Assembly: GCA_964643255.1 (NCBI GenBank)
Contig: CAZXSM010000013.1
Location: forward strand, 1-32,768
DNA length: 32,768 nt
Reading direction: 5' to 3'
DNA from: JAAYRG01 sp964643255
Lineage (GTDB): Bacteria > Bacillota > Clostridia > Lachnospirales > Lachnospiraceae
Below the pieces are notes generated by a model that saw nothing but the letters and a program-made list of their open reading frames with translations, had not been told where the DNA came from and did no database searches. Both the position numbers and the translations under genes were made by a program. This document shows, one piece after another, positions 1-9,031 of this stretch (positions are counted from its first letter, which is position 1; every line of letters starts with the position of its first letter).

Positions 1-62
1 ATGTTAAGTTAGCGCATACTTACATGTCAACTTATTTCTTGACTTGAATATTCTACAAAAGC

Positions 63-91
63 TTTTCATATTTTTAGTCATATGTTATAAT
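63..91 (+). promoter_or_regulatory. Promoter of the SCIFF operon
   Basis: A perfect TATAAT lies at 86-91, preceded by TG at 83-84, so it is an extended -10 element. The -35 candidate at 63-68 (TTTTCA) is weak, with a 17-nt spacer. A start near 98 would give a leader of about 65 nt before scfA. Bases 1-62 show no gene that can be recognised. Confidence 0.6.
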
Positions 92-164
92 AGTTTAAAT
101 AGTCATTTCGTAAGAAAGCTATCAAGTATTAAGAAATAACTTTTCGCATAAGGAGGGTTTTACT

Positions 165-314
165 TTGAAAAGAATAAAAACACTAAATACACGTAATTTA
201 AGTGATACTATGAAAAAAGGTGGATGTGGCGAATGCCAGACTTCATGCCAATCTGCTTGTAAAACTTCATGTACTGTAGGAAATCAAAGCTGTGAAACCT
301 TAAACAGCAAGTAG
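165..314 (+). CDS. scfA: SCIFF ranthipeptide precursor (six-cysteine peptide)
   Basis: This 49-residue peptide belongs to the SCIFF family (six cysteines in forty-five residues), a RiPP precursor nearly universal in Clostridia. Residues 1-19 form the leader. The six cysteines are C21, C24, C28, C32, C36 and C43, in the family pattern GGCGECQTSC...SAC..SC. A partner radical SAM enzyme, encoded 180 bases downstream, joins cysteine sulfurs to side-chain or backbone carbons of acceptor residues; related SCIFF products carry Thr-linked thioethers (family knowledge). Threonines follow or precede several of the cysteines here. The start is TTG at 165, placed 7 bases after a strong AGGAGG-like site (151-157). 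The in-frame ATG at residue 16 would remove most of the leader. The mature product and its role are unknown; a quorum-sensing-like role has been proposed for clostridial relatives. Confidence 0.95.
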   Translation: MKRIKTLNTRNLSDTMKKGGCGECQTSCQSACKTSCTVGNQSCETLNSK

Positions 315-390
315 TTACATAATTGAAATTTAAAGAGGCCAGCGAAAACTTTTTAAATATCTATTTATTTATAAGTTTAGAAGGCTACTT

Positions 391-465
391 TAAGCAGCGA
401 GGAAGAAGGCTCCGAAAAATGATAAATTAGGACGTTTTTCGACAGCTTTTAGATATCGCTGCTTA
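391..465 (+). ncRNA. Long interrupted hairpin between scfA and scfB
   Basis: Three nested helices are visible. The outer one is 10 bp, perfect (391-400 with 456-465). The middle one is 6 bp with one G-U pair (406-411 with 444-449). The inner one is 7 bp, perfect (413-419 with 435-441). A loop of about 15 nt closes it, and short internal loops separate the helices. No run of T follows, so it is not a standard terminator. Its place between precursor and maturase suggests control of RNA processing, stability or relative expression; that is inference. No open frame of note lies in the 315-494 interval. Confidence 0.65.
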
Positions 466-494
466 TTATCTTATTAGATGGAGGGATATGCGCT

Positions 495-1927
495 TTGGTG
501 CACCAATATAAAAATAATGGCTATAATATTGTCTTAGACGTAAACAGTGGCCACATACATGTGGTTGACGATCTTGTATATGACATTATAGCTATGTATG
601 AAAATGAAAATAAAGAAACTATAATTAATACATTGTCAGGCAAGTACATTGATTCTAAATATAGATACTTATTTGAAGCAGAGGACAATGATAATAAAAT
701 AGATGAAAACACAATTAAAGAAGAAATTAGCCATGCTTATGATGATATAGAAACACTAAAAGATGAGGGATTACTATTCACTGAAGATATATATGAAGAT
801 TATATATCTGAATTTAAGCAAAGGGATACAGTTGTAAAGGCCCTATGTTTACATATTGCTCATGATTGTAACCTTGCTTGTCGTTATTGTTTTGCAGAAG
901 AAGGCGAATATAAGGGTGAAAAAGGACTAATGTCTTATGAGGTAGGTAAGGCAGCCCTAGACTTTCTAATAGAGAATTCTGGCAACAGAAGAAATCTGGA
1001 AGTTGACTTCTTTGGTGGAGAGCCTTTAATGAACTTTCAGGTTGTTGAAGACTTAGTTAAGTATGGAAGACAACAAGAGAAGATTCATAATAAAAACTTC
1101 AGATTTACCCTAACAACTAATGGTGTTTTACTTAATGACCATATAATTGAATTTGCCAATAAGGAAATGGATAACGTAGTTCTTAGTATAGATGGTAGAA
1201 AAGAAGTACATGACCATATGCGACCATCTCATAATGGCAAGGGTAGCTATGATATAATTCTACCTAAGTTTAAGAAAGTTGCAGAGTCAAGAAATCAAGA
1301 TAATTATTACGTTAGAGGAACCTTTACAAGAAACAATCTGGACTTTAGTGAAGATGTGAAACATTTGGCAGAACTAGGTTTCAAACAAATCTCCATTGAG
1401 CCTGTTGTAACAGATCCAGACGACCCATATTCTATAAGGGAAGAAGATATTCCTGTGATATTTGACCAGTATGATGAACTTGCCCAATATATGATTGAGA
1501 AAGAAAAAGCAGGCCAAGATTTCAACTTCTTCCACTATATGATTGACTTAACTGGTGGACCTTGTGTTGCAAAACGCTTATCAGGATGTGGTTCTGGTAC
1601 AGAATATCTAGCTGTTAATCCATGGGGAGACCTATATCCATGCCACCAATTTGTTGGACAAGAAGAATTTTTAATGGGAAATGTATTTNNNNNNNNNNNN
1701 NNNNNNNNNNNNNNNNNNNNNNNNNNNNNNNNNNNNNNNNNNNNNNNNNNNNNNNNNNNGATAATTGCAAAGAGTGCTTTGCTAAGTTTTATTGTAGTGG
1801 TGGTTGTGCAGCGAATTCCTATAATGATAAGGGAGATATTAATGATACCTATGATATTGGCTGTGACCTCCAAAGAAAACGTGTAGAATGTGCAATAATG
1901 CTTCAAGCTGCGAAAGCTGAGGTATAG
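495..1927 (+). CDS. scfB: SCIFF peptide maturase, radical SAM/SPASM (interrupted by an assembly gap)
   Basis: This radical SAM enzyme installs thioether cross-links in the SCIFF peptide. Residues 1-100 look like the N-terminal peptide-binding (RRE, PqqD-like) domain. The SAM cluster motif is C125-x3-C129-x2-C132, followed by the FFGGEP motif. The C-terminal SPASM region begins at GGPC...GCGSG...YPCHQF and continues after the gap as DNCKECFAKFYCSGGCAA...GC...EC, supplying ligands for auxiliary [4Fe-4S] clusters. The frame before the gap and the frame after it differ by one base, because 71 N were inserted where a multiple of three is needed. About 24 codons missing (72 nt) would fit the family. 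The start is TTG at 495, 9 bases after GGAGGG (480-485); GTG at 498 is the alternative. Residues 50-75 are acidic and may be a lineage insertion. The gene is probably intact in the organism. Confidence 0.93.
1689..1759. other. Assembly gap, 71 N
   Basis: A run of 71 undetermined bases lies inside scfB. The coding frames on the two sides do not match at this length. One more base (72 nt, 24 codons), or another multiple of three, would restore a single frame. Confidence 0.99.
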
Positions 1928-1929
1928 GG

Positions 1930-3699
1930 ATGGAAAGATGGGTAGTAAGAAGTAAAAAGGCAGACTTTAAGTCCATGATGAAAAACCATGGTATAAGTGA
2001 AGTTATTGCTCGAATCTTAGCAAATCGTGATGTAGTAGAAGACGAGGATATAGATAGATTCTTACATCCAAGTTTAGATGGTTTATATAAGCCTGAATTA
2101 TTAAAGGATATAGATAAGGCATCTAGTATTTTACAGGATAAAATTAAGCAAGGTAAAGATATTAGGATTATAGGAGATTATGATGCGGATGGTATTTGTG
2201 CTACATTCATCCTATATAGAGGATTACAAAGATGTGGTGCTAGGGTTTCCTATGAAATACCAGATAGAATTAAAGATGGATATGGTATTAATTCAAATAT
2301 AATTCAAACCGCATATGATGATAAAATTGATACCATTATTACCTGTGACAATGGTATAGCAGCGGCATGTCCGGTTTCTATGGCCAAAGAGAAGGGTATG
2401 ACAGTTATTATTACGGACCATCATGAGATTCCAATAATAGAGGAAAATGGTAAGGAGATTGAACAAATTCCTAAGGCTGATGCTGTGATTAATCAAAAGC
2501 AAAGGGAATGTCAGTATCCAAACAAAGAACTTTGCGGAGCTGCTCTTGCATTTAAGTTAATACAGGTTTTATATCAAATATATGGTATAGACAGCCAAGA
2601 ATTATATCCATTAATTGAAGCAGTTGCAATTGCAACAGTTTGTGATGTTATGGACTTATTAGGTGAGAACCGTGTTTTAGTACAGCTTGGCTTAAAACAA
2701 CTACGAAAGTCTAGCAATTACGGACTTAATGCCTTAATTGACTTGTGTAATATTAATATTGAGAAACTCTCTGGTTATCATCTGGGTTTTATAATAGGTC
2801 CATGCTTAAATGCTTCAGGTAGGTTAGATACAGCAGAAAAAGGCTTACAATTATTACTTGCTGAAAGCAAAGAACAAGCATACGATATAGCAAAAGAGTT
2901 AAAAGACCTAAATGATGAAAGAAAAGATATGACAGCCCGTGGTACCGAAGAGGCTATAGATCAAGTTGAGACTAGTGTTTTAAAAGACGACAAGATATTA
3001 GTAATATACTTGCCTGATTGTCATGAAAGTATAGCAGGTATAATAGCAGGGAGAGTTAGGGAACAATATAATAAGCCAACAATTGTTCTTACAAAAGCTG
3101 AAAAAGGTGTAAAAGGTTCCGGTCGTTCCATTGAAGAATATAATATGTTTAAAGAGCTTACTAAAGTTAAAAGATATTTGACTAAGTTCGGTGGGCATCC
3201 AATGGCAGCAGGTCTTTCCCTTGAAGAAGAAAACATTGAGTCATTTAGAAGGGCTTTAAATAAACAAACAAGCCTCACTGATGATGATTTGCGCAAGAAA
3301 GTAGTTATAGATGTGGTTCTGCCTTTAGGTTATATTACTGAAGAATTAGTAAATGAACTTAAAGTCTTAGAGCCTTTTGGCAAGGGGAATCCTAAACCAG
3401 TCTTTGCAGAGAGAAATGTTAAAGTTAATAGAGCCTTTCTCCTTGGTAAGAATAAAAACACTTTAAAACTAGAAATAACAAATAAATATGGGAGAAAGAT
3501 AGATGCCCTATATTTTAAGGATGCAGAAAGCTTATTAGATGACTTATCGGATAAGTTTGGACAGGATAGGGTTAAAAAAATGTTTATGAATATAGAAAGT
3601 GATATTGTGTTTAATATAACATATTACCCTAACATTAATGAATATATGGGCACAAGGACAGTACAAGTTATAATTGATAGCTACCTGATAACTCAATAA
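1930..3699 (+). CDS. recJ: Single-stranded-DNA exonuclease RecJ
   Basis: RecJ is a 5'-to-3' single-stranded DNA exonuclease used in recombination repair and mismatch repair. The 589-residue length fits the short clostridial form. Metal-binding motifs of the DHH phosphoesterase family are present: DYDADG (83-88), TCDNG, and DHH (163-165). The DHHA1 motif GGHPMAAG starts at residue 421, and a C-terminal OB-like region follows. The ATG lies two bases after the scfB stop codon, and the upstream GAGG is inside scfB, so translation is probably coupled. The neighbours apt and rel downstream are the usual partners of recJ in Firmicutes. Confidence 0.96.
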   Translation: MERWVVRSKKADFKSMMKNHGISEVIARILANRDVVEDEDIDRFLHPSLDGLYKPELLKDIDKASSILQDKIKQGKDIRIIGDYDADGICATFILYRGLQRCGARVSYEIPDRIKDGYGINSNIIQTAYDDKIDTIITCDNGIAAACPVSMAKEKGMTVIITDHHEIPIIEENGKEIEQIPKADAVINQKQRECQYPNKELCGAALAFKLIQVLYQIYGIDSQELYPLIEAVAIATVCDVMDLLGENRVLVQLGLKQLRKSSNYGLNALIDLCNINIEKLSGYHLGFIIGPCLNASGRLDTAEKGLQLLLAESKEQAYDIAKELKDLNDERKDMTARGTEEAIDQVETSVLKDDKILVIYLPDCHESIAGIIAGRVREQYNKPTIVLTKAEKGVKGSGRSIEEYNMFKELTKVKRYLTKFGGHPMAAGLSLEEENIESFRRALNKQTSLTDDDLRKKVVIDVVLPLGYITEELVNELKVLEPFGKGNPKPVFAERNVKVNRAFLLGKNKNTLKLEITNKYGRKIDALYFKDAESLLDDLSDKFGQDRVKKMFMNIESDIVFNITYYPNINEYMGTRTVQVIIDSYLITQ

Positions 3700-3769
3700 C
3701 CATACAATATTAACAAAACAAATGTCTTGACATGTCGATATTTCTATGTATTTATGAGATGATAGTAAA

Positions 3770-3798
3770 TTGAAATGGTATATCACTAATGATATAAT
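3770..3798 (+). promoter_or_regulatory. Promoter of apt
   Basis: TTGAAA (3770-3775) and TATAAT (3793-3798) are separated by exactly 17 nt, a good sigma-A promoter. A start near 3805 gives a leader of about 32 nt. A second TTGACA lies at 3728-3733 but has no convincing -10. Confidence 0.75.
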
Positions 3799-3836
3799 GT
3801 TAAGAACAGGCGAATTAAACAAGAAAGAGGATAATA

Positions 3837-4361
3837 ATGAAGAAATTGGAAGAATACGTAAGAAGTATACCAGATTTTCCGGAAGAAGGGGTTATATTTC
3901 GTGATGTAACAACTGTTTTACAAGATAAAGATGGACTTAGAATGGCAGTTGACCAGATACAAGAACATCTTGAGGATGTTGAATTTGATTTAGTTGTTGG
4001 ACCAGAGTCTAGAGGTTTTATCTTTGGTGTTCCAATTGCTTATAATATGTATAAGCCCTTTATACCAGTTAGAAAAAAAGGTAAGCTTCCATATGAAACT
4101 ATAGAAGAGGAATATGACTTAGAATATGGTTCTGAGATAGTTGAGGTCCATAAGGATGCAATAAAACCAGGACAAAAGATAGTAGTTGTAGATGACTTAA
4201 TTGCTACTGGAGGCACAATCGAAGCTATTACTAAATTAGTAGAAAGATTAGGCGGAGAAGTAGTTAAAATAGTATTTTTAATGGAATTAGAAGGTTTAAA
4301 TGGTCGAGATAAATTAGAAGGCTATAATGTTGAATCTGTTATTAAATATCCAGGTAATTAA
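3837..4361 (+). CDS. apt: Adenine phosphoribosyltransferase
   Basis: The enzyme makes AMP from adenine and phosphoribosyl pyrophosphate (PRPP) in purine salvage. It has 174 residues, a normal length. The type I phosphoribosyltransferase PRPP loop is seen as VVVDDLIATGGT near residues 120-132. The N-terminal RSIPDFPEEGVIFRDVT and the VGPESRGFIFG segment are typical of Apt. The ATG follows AGAGG by 7 bases. The gene has its own promoter and a hairpin terminator downstream, so it may be partly independent of recJ. Confidence 0.97.
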   Translation: MKKLEEYVRSIPDFPEEGVIFRDVTTVLQDKDGLRMAVDQIQEHLEDVEFDLVVGPESRGFIFGVPIAYNMYKPFIPVRKKGKLPYETIEEEYDLEYGSEIVEVHKDAIKPGQKIVVVDDLIATGGTIEAITKLVERLGGEVVKIVFLMELEGLNGRDKLEGYNVESVIKYPGN

Positions 4362-4404
4362 ATAAATCTTCTAAGCATTATAATCTTGTTTGTAACAATT
4401 AACT

Positions 4405-4433
4405 AGGCTCCTTGTTCTTTGGAGCCTTATTTA
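4405..4433 (+). terminator. Hairpin terminator after apt
   Basis: AGGCTCC (4405-4411) pairs with GGAGCCT (4421-4427) over a 9-nt loop and is followed by a short T-rich run (TTATTT). The T tract is modest, so read-through into rel is likely. A clear separate rel promoter was not found between this hairpin and the rel start. Confidence 0.65.
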
Positions 4434-4485
4434 AAAACCAAGAAGAATTCTGGATAATAAGAAGAATATAAAAGGTGGTGATATC

Positions 4486-6861
4486 ATGGAAAAGGATAAG
4501 AAAGTTAAAAAACAAATGAAGAAAACTAATAAATTAGATGAAAAGCTTAATAAAGAAAAGAATAAAGATACTAGTAATGATAAAACTAAAGACGTTAGTG
4601 AAAACCCAAGAATAAATCTACCAGAGGACTATGTTAGCCCAGACAAACTTTATGATGGCTTAATCAAGACAATTGATAGTTATCACCCTTCTGTTGATTT
4701 TTCCATGATAGAAAAGGCCTATAAACTTGCAAAAGAAGCTCATGGAACACAGTTGAGAAAATCTGGAGAACCTTATATTATTCATCCTCTTTGGGTAGCA
4801 CTTATATTAGCAGATATAGAATTAGATAAAGAAAGTATTGTAGCAGGACTTCTTCATGATGTAGTTGAAGATACTCACTATACTTTAGATGATATAAGTG
4901 AAATGTTTAGTCCAGAAGTAGCTTTATTAGTGGATGGAGTAACTAAATTATCAAATATAAATTATTCCAAAGATAAGGTTGAAGCTCAAGCGGAAAACCT
5001 ACGTAAGATGTTTTTGGCAATGGCTAAAGATATAAGGGTAATTTTGATTAAACTTGCAGATAGACTTCATAACATGAGAACTATGGAGTATCAAACTCCA
5101 GAAAAACAAAGAGAAAAGGCAAAGGAAACACTAGAAATATATGCACCAATTGCTCAAAGGCTTGGTATTTCTAAAATAAAAGTAGAGATAGATGATTTAT
5201 CTCTTAAATACCTTGAACCAGAGATTTATCATGAACTTGCTGAAAAAATTAAATTAAAGAAGAGTGAAAGAAAACACATAGTTGATACTATAGTCGATGA
5301 AGTTCAAGAGCATTTAGATGAAGCAGGTATAAAAGCCAAGGTTGGAGGACGAAGTAAGCACTTCTTTAGTATATATAAGAAAATGGTCACCCAAGACAAG
5401 GCTTTAGATCAAATATATGATTTATTTGCTGTTAGAATTATGGTTGATTCTGTTAAGGATTGTTATGCAGCTCTAGGGATAATCCATGAGATGTATAAAC
5501 CAATTCCAGGCAGATTTAAAGACTATATAGCTATGCCTAAACCAAATATGTATCAATCCCTTCATACAACTCTTATTGGGCCACAAGGAGATCGTTTTGA
5601 AATTCAAATAAGAACATTTGATATGCACAGAACGGCAGAATATGGTATAGCTGCCCACTGGAAATATAAAGAAGGTGTAGATGGTAAGCCATCTGAAGAT
5701 GCAGAAGAAGAAAAACTTACATGGCTTCGAGAAATTCTAGAGTGGCAAAGAGACATGTCAGATAATGAAGAATTCTTAAGTCTATTAAAATCTGACTTGG
5801 ATTTATTTTCAGATAATGTTTATTGTTTTACTCCAAGAGGAGATGTGAAAACTCTTCCAGCAGGCTCTACCCCAATAGACTTTGCTTATAGTATACATAG
5901 TGCTGTAGGTAATACTATGGTAGGTGCTAGGGTTAATGGAGAGTTGGTTAATTTTGATTATGTAATTAGAAATGGTGATCAGATTGACATTATAACATCA
6001 CAAAACTCTAAAGGGCCAAGTAGAGATTGGTTAAAGATAGTAAAGAGTACTTCTGCAAAGAACAAGATTAACCAATGGTTTAAAAGCCAGAATAAAGAGG
6101 AAAATATTGTTAAAGGTAAGGAGCATATTCAAAGTTACGCAAAAAGTAAAAGCATAGTACTTAGTGACTTGCTAAAGCCTGAATATATGGAAAAAGTTAT
6201 GCAAAGATATGGCTATAGGGATTGGAACGCCATATTAGCAGCTGTTGGACATGGTGGCTTAAAAGAGAGCCAGGTAGTTGATAGATTAGTAGTAGAGTAT
6301 GAAAAGAGTCATAAAAAAGAATTAACAGACAAAAAGGTTATGGAAACAATTTCAGAATTTAAGGAAAGCAAGAAGCCAGCTACAGTAGCAAGCAAAAAAG
6401 GTGGTATTGTAGTTGAAGGAGTTCATGATTTAGCTGTAAGATTTTCTAAGTGCTGTAATCCTGTACCAGGAGATGAAATTGTAGGTTTTGTTACAAGAGG
6501 TAGAGGAATTTCGATTCATAGAACTGACTGTGTTAATATTATAAATATTGCTGATGAAGATCGGTCTAGATTAATAGAGGCTCAGTGGAGTGTGTCAACT
6601 GTTTTAGATGATTCTGGAGACTTATATGTTGCTGAAATCAAAATATATGCTAATGATAAAAGTGGTGTTTTACTTGAAATATCAAAAGTCTTAACAGAAG
6701 AAGACATCAATGTGGACTCCATGACAGTAAGGACTAACAAACAGGGAGTAGCAACTATAACTGTTGGAATCGAAATTATGAATGTAGACCAGTTAAGTAA
6801 GGTTATTGATAAATTACGAAAAGTTGAAAATGTAATTGATATAGAACGTACTACAGGTTAG
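4486..6861 (+). CDS. rel: Bifunctional (p)ppGpp synthetase/hydrolase Rel
   Basis: This cytoplasmic alarmone enzyme makes (p)ppGpp on starved ribosomes and also degrades it. The order is: lysine-rich tail (1-45), HD hydrolase domain with H124-D125 (LLHDVVEDT), synthetase domain (about 260-400), TGS domain beginning at VYCFTPRGD, zinc-finger-like region with C656-C657, and a C-terminal ACT domain (about 715-791). R343-F-K-D346 is the RxKD motif of bifunctional Rel rather than the ExDD motif of monofunctional RelA, and the hydrolase motif is intact. At 791 residues it is about 55 longer than the 734-residue Bacillus protein, mainly because of the N-terminal tail. The start ATG follows AAGGTGGTG. 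The order recJ-apt-rel is conserved in Firmicutes. Confidence 0.97.
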   Translation: MEKDKKVKKQMKKTNKLDEKLNKEKNKDTSNDKTKDVSENPRINLPEDYVSPDKLYDGLIKTIDSYHPSVDFSMIEKAYKLAKEAHGTQLRKSGEPYIIHPLWVALILADIELDKESIVAGLLHDVVEDTHYTLDDISEMFSPEVALLVDGVTKLSNINYSKDKVEAQAENLRKMFLAMAKDIRVILIKLADRLHNMRTMEYQTPEKQREKAKETLEIYAPIAQRLGISKIKVEIDDLSLKYLEPEIYHELAEKIKLKKSERKHIVDTIVDEVQEHLDEAGIKAKVGGRSKHFFSIYKKMVTQDKALDQIYDLFAVRIMVDSVKDCYAALGIIHEMYKPIPGRFKDYIAMPKPNMYQSLHTTLIGPQGDRFEIQIRTFDMHRTAEYGIAAHWKYKEGVDGKPSEDAEEEKLTWLREILEWQRDMSDNEEFLSLLKSDLDLFSDNVYCFTPRGDVKTLPAGSTPIDFAYSIHSAVGNTMVGARVNGELVNFDYVIRNGDQIDIITSQNSKGPSRDWLKIVKSTSAKNKINQWFKSQNKEENIVKGKEHIQSYAKSKSIVLSDLLKPEYMEKVMQRYGYRDWNAILAAVGHGGLKESQVVDRLVVEYEKSHKKELTDKKVMETISEFKESKKPATVASKKGGIVVEGVHDLAVRFSKCCNPVPGDEIVGFVTRGRGISIHRTDCVNIINIADEDRSRLIEAQWSVSTVLDDSGDLYVAEIKIYANDKSGVLLEISKVLTEEDINVDSMTVRTNKQGVATITVGIEIMNVDQLSKVIDKLRKVENVIDIERTTG

Positions 6862-6875
6862 ATAAGGAGAAAAGC

Positions 6876-7502
6876 ATGATAATTAAAACTTGTGTAGTAG
6901 GTGTTGTTTCTACTAACTGTTACTTATTAATCAATGAAAATACCAAAGAAACTATAATTATTGATCCGGGAGCTGAAGCGGATAAAATAATTTTAAAAAT
7001 AAAAGAACTTAATGTAAAACCAGTAGCAATTTTACTAACTCATGGACATTTTGACCATGTTATAGCTGTAAAAGACCTAGTAGAGGAATATGGAATTAAG
7101 ACATATGGTTCCAAAGAAGAAGTAGCTATCTTTGAAAATGACTCTTTAAATTGTTCTGGTATGATAAGACAAAACTATGAATTAGAAGTGGATATTTTAC
7201 TAGAAGACAATGAAAAGGTGAATTTAGCAGGTTTTGATATAGAGGTAATCCATACTCCAGGTCATACACAAGGAGGAGTATGCTACTATATTGAAGATGA
7301 AGGTGTATTATTTAGCGGTGACACATTATTTGCAGATTCAATAGGTAGGACTGACCTTCCAACAGGAGATATTAGGGCACTTCGTAACTCAATAATAAAA
7401 AGACTCTTTGTTTTACCTGAAGAAGTTGAGGTATATCCAGGCCATGGAGCAAAGACTACTATAGGACATGAAAAAGCACACAATCCATTTATACTTGAAT
7501 AA
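6876..7502 (+). CDS. MBL-fold hydrolase, glyoxalase II-like
   Basis: This 208-residue protein is a small metallo-beta-lactamase-fold hydrolase. The metal motif is H56-x-H58-x-D60-H61 (THGHFDH), followed by HTPGHTQGG, SGDTLF and YPGHG, the usual later ligands. Such single-domain proteins are often called hydroxyacylglutathione hydrolase-like, but Clostridia generally lack glutathione, so the natural thioester substrate is unknown. It starts 14 bases after rel, with AAGGAG in the gap. The position between rel and hemZ is common in Clostridia. Confidence 0.9.
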   Translation: MIIKTCVVGVVSTNCYLLINENTKETIIIDPGAEADKIILKIKELNVKPVAILLTHGHFDHVIAVKDLVEEYGIKTYGSKEEVAIFENDSLNCSGMIRQNYELEVDILLEDNEKVNLAGFDIEVIHTPGHTQGGVCYYIEDEGVLFSGDTLFADSIGRTDLPTGDIRALRNSIIKRLFVLPEEVEVYPGHGAKTTIGHEKAHNPFILE

Positions 7503-7504
7503 CG

Positions 7505-9001
7505 GTGAAAAACTTGATAACCATTTATACTAACAATAAAGAATTTAATAATGATTTATATAGTCTAGCTAGAGCCTTTTATCCTTATACAGAGGTAATA
7601 GTAAAAGGAGCTAGAACTATTGATTCTAACTTGATAAGCGAGGATAAAACTTCTAAAAGGATCTCAAAACTTATTATCTTAGTAGACCTAAAAGAAGATA
7701 TAATAGATGTACAAGCTTTTCTTAATTATAAACCCTATTATAAAACAAGTGATAAACAAGAATACTCTAATAAAAGATTTTATCGTAATAGCTTAAAAAG
7801 ACTTGTTTATAGGTGTTTCTCAAAAGTTTCAGGCAGGATTCTTAAGTGGGGAACTTTAATTGGTGTTAGGCCAACCAAGCTTGTATTAGATATGTTAGAA
7901 GAAGGCCAAACAGATGAAGAAATTCGGGACTTTATGAATACACAATATTATTGTAGTGATGACAAGCTAGATATAAGCCTAGAAGTTGCTAAAAGAGAGC
8001 TTACATTACTAGAAGAAATTGATTATAAAAATGGGTATAGCCTTTATATAGGCATACCCTTTTGTCCTAGTACATGCCTTTATTGCTCATTTACATCCTA
8101 TTCAATAGAAAAGCATCAAGATAAAGTAGAAGCATATCTTGATGCTTTAATGAAAGAGATTTCATTTGCATCATCTTACATTACTGATAAACACCTAACT
8201 TCTGTATATATAGGAGGAGGGACACCTACTTCACTTTCAGAGCAACAATTAGAAAGGTTACTTAAGTTTATTGAAGAAGAAATAGATTTTTCTAATGTTG
8301 GGGAATACACTGTTGAAGCTGGTAGGCCTGACAGTATCACCAAGGAAAAACTAGAAATACTAAAGAAATATAAGGTTTCGAGAATATCTATTAACCCACA
8401 AAGTATGTCACAAAAAACCTTAGATATTATAGGTAGAAGACATAAGGTGGAAGATGTTATAGATGTCTTTAATTTAGCTAGACAAGTAGGCCATGATAAT
8501 ATTAATATGGATATTATTATAGGCTTGCCAGGTGAAGATGTAGAAGATGTCTCTTATACCCTAAAAGAAATTGATAAATTACAACCAGATAGCCTAACTG
8601 TTCATGCTCTTGCAATTAAGAGGGCTGCAAGACTTAATCTTCAACTAGAAGAGTATAAAGACTTAAGGCCAGATGATGCTAGTGAAATGAGATATATAAC
8701 AGAAAAATATGCAAAATCATCAGGTTATTATCCCTATTATTTATACAGACAAAAGAGTGCAGCAGATAATATTGAAAATATAGGTTATGCAAAGCCAGGT
8801 AAAGAAGGCTTATATAACATCTTGATGATGGAAGATAAGCATAATATACTTGCTTTAGGTGCTGGAGCACTTTCAAAGTTTGTATCTAAAGAAAAACATA
8901 GAATCAGGCGTGTGGAAAATGTAAAAAGCCTAAAAGATTACATTGAGCGTATTGATGAAATGATAGATAGAAAGATAGAGTTTAAAGAGAAATATTTATA
9001 A
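7505..9001 (+). CDS. hemZ: Coproporphyrinogen dehydrogenase-like radical SAM protein HemZ
   Basis: HemZ belongs to the oxygen-independent coproporphyrinogen III oxidase family of radical SAM enzymes. The 498 residues match the length of Bacillus HemZ. The cluster motif is C187-x3-C191-x2-C194 (CPSTCLYC), followed by YIGGGTPTSL and the NPQSM region. The N-terminal 170 residues form the extra domain that separates HemZ from HemN and HemW. Real activity is uncertain, since no other haem gene is present in the window. The GTG at 7505 lies just after the upstream stop codon with no clear ribosome site. TTG at 7514, 5 bases after GGTGA, is a good alternative start. Translation is probably coupled to the MBL gene. 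Confidence 0.92.
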   Translation: MKNLITIYTNNKEFNNDLYSLARAFYPYTEVIVKGARTIDSNLISEDKTSKRISKLIILVDLKEDIIDVQAFLNYKPYYKTSDKQEYSNKRFYRNSLKRLVYRCFSKVSGRILKWGTLIGVRPTKLVLDMLEEGQTDEEIRDFMNTQYYCSDDKLDISLEVAKRELTLLEEIDYKNGYSLYIGIPFCPSTCLYCSFTSYSIEKHQDKVEAYLDALMKEISFASSYITDKHLTSVYIGGGTPTSLSEQQLERLLKFIEEEIDFSNVGEYTVEAGRPDSITKEKLEILKKYKVSRISINPQSMSQKTLDIIGRRHKVEDVIDVFNLARQVGHDNINMDIIIGLPGEDVEDVSYTLKEIDKLQPDSLTVHALAIKRAARLNLQLEEYKDLRPDDASEMRYITEKYAKSSGYYPYYLYRQKSAADNIENIGYAKPGKEGLYNILMMEDKHNILALGAGALSKFVSKEKHRIRRVENVKSLKDYIERIDEMIDRKIEFKEKYL

Positions 9002-9031
9002 AACTAAGACTAACTAAGATGGAGGGAAAAT

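Noticed and set aside
1..62. Remnant of an upstream gene at the window edge
   Set aside because: No open frame or recognisable residues; only AT-rich sequence with an isolated TTGACT.
1535..1906. Minus-strand frame across the N gap
   Set aside because: It exists only because undetermined bases hold no stop; the plus-strand frames match the SCIFF maturase.
9002..9031. T-box leader before hisS
   Set aside because: Only 30 bases separate hemZ and hisS; no specifier or antiterminator structure fits.
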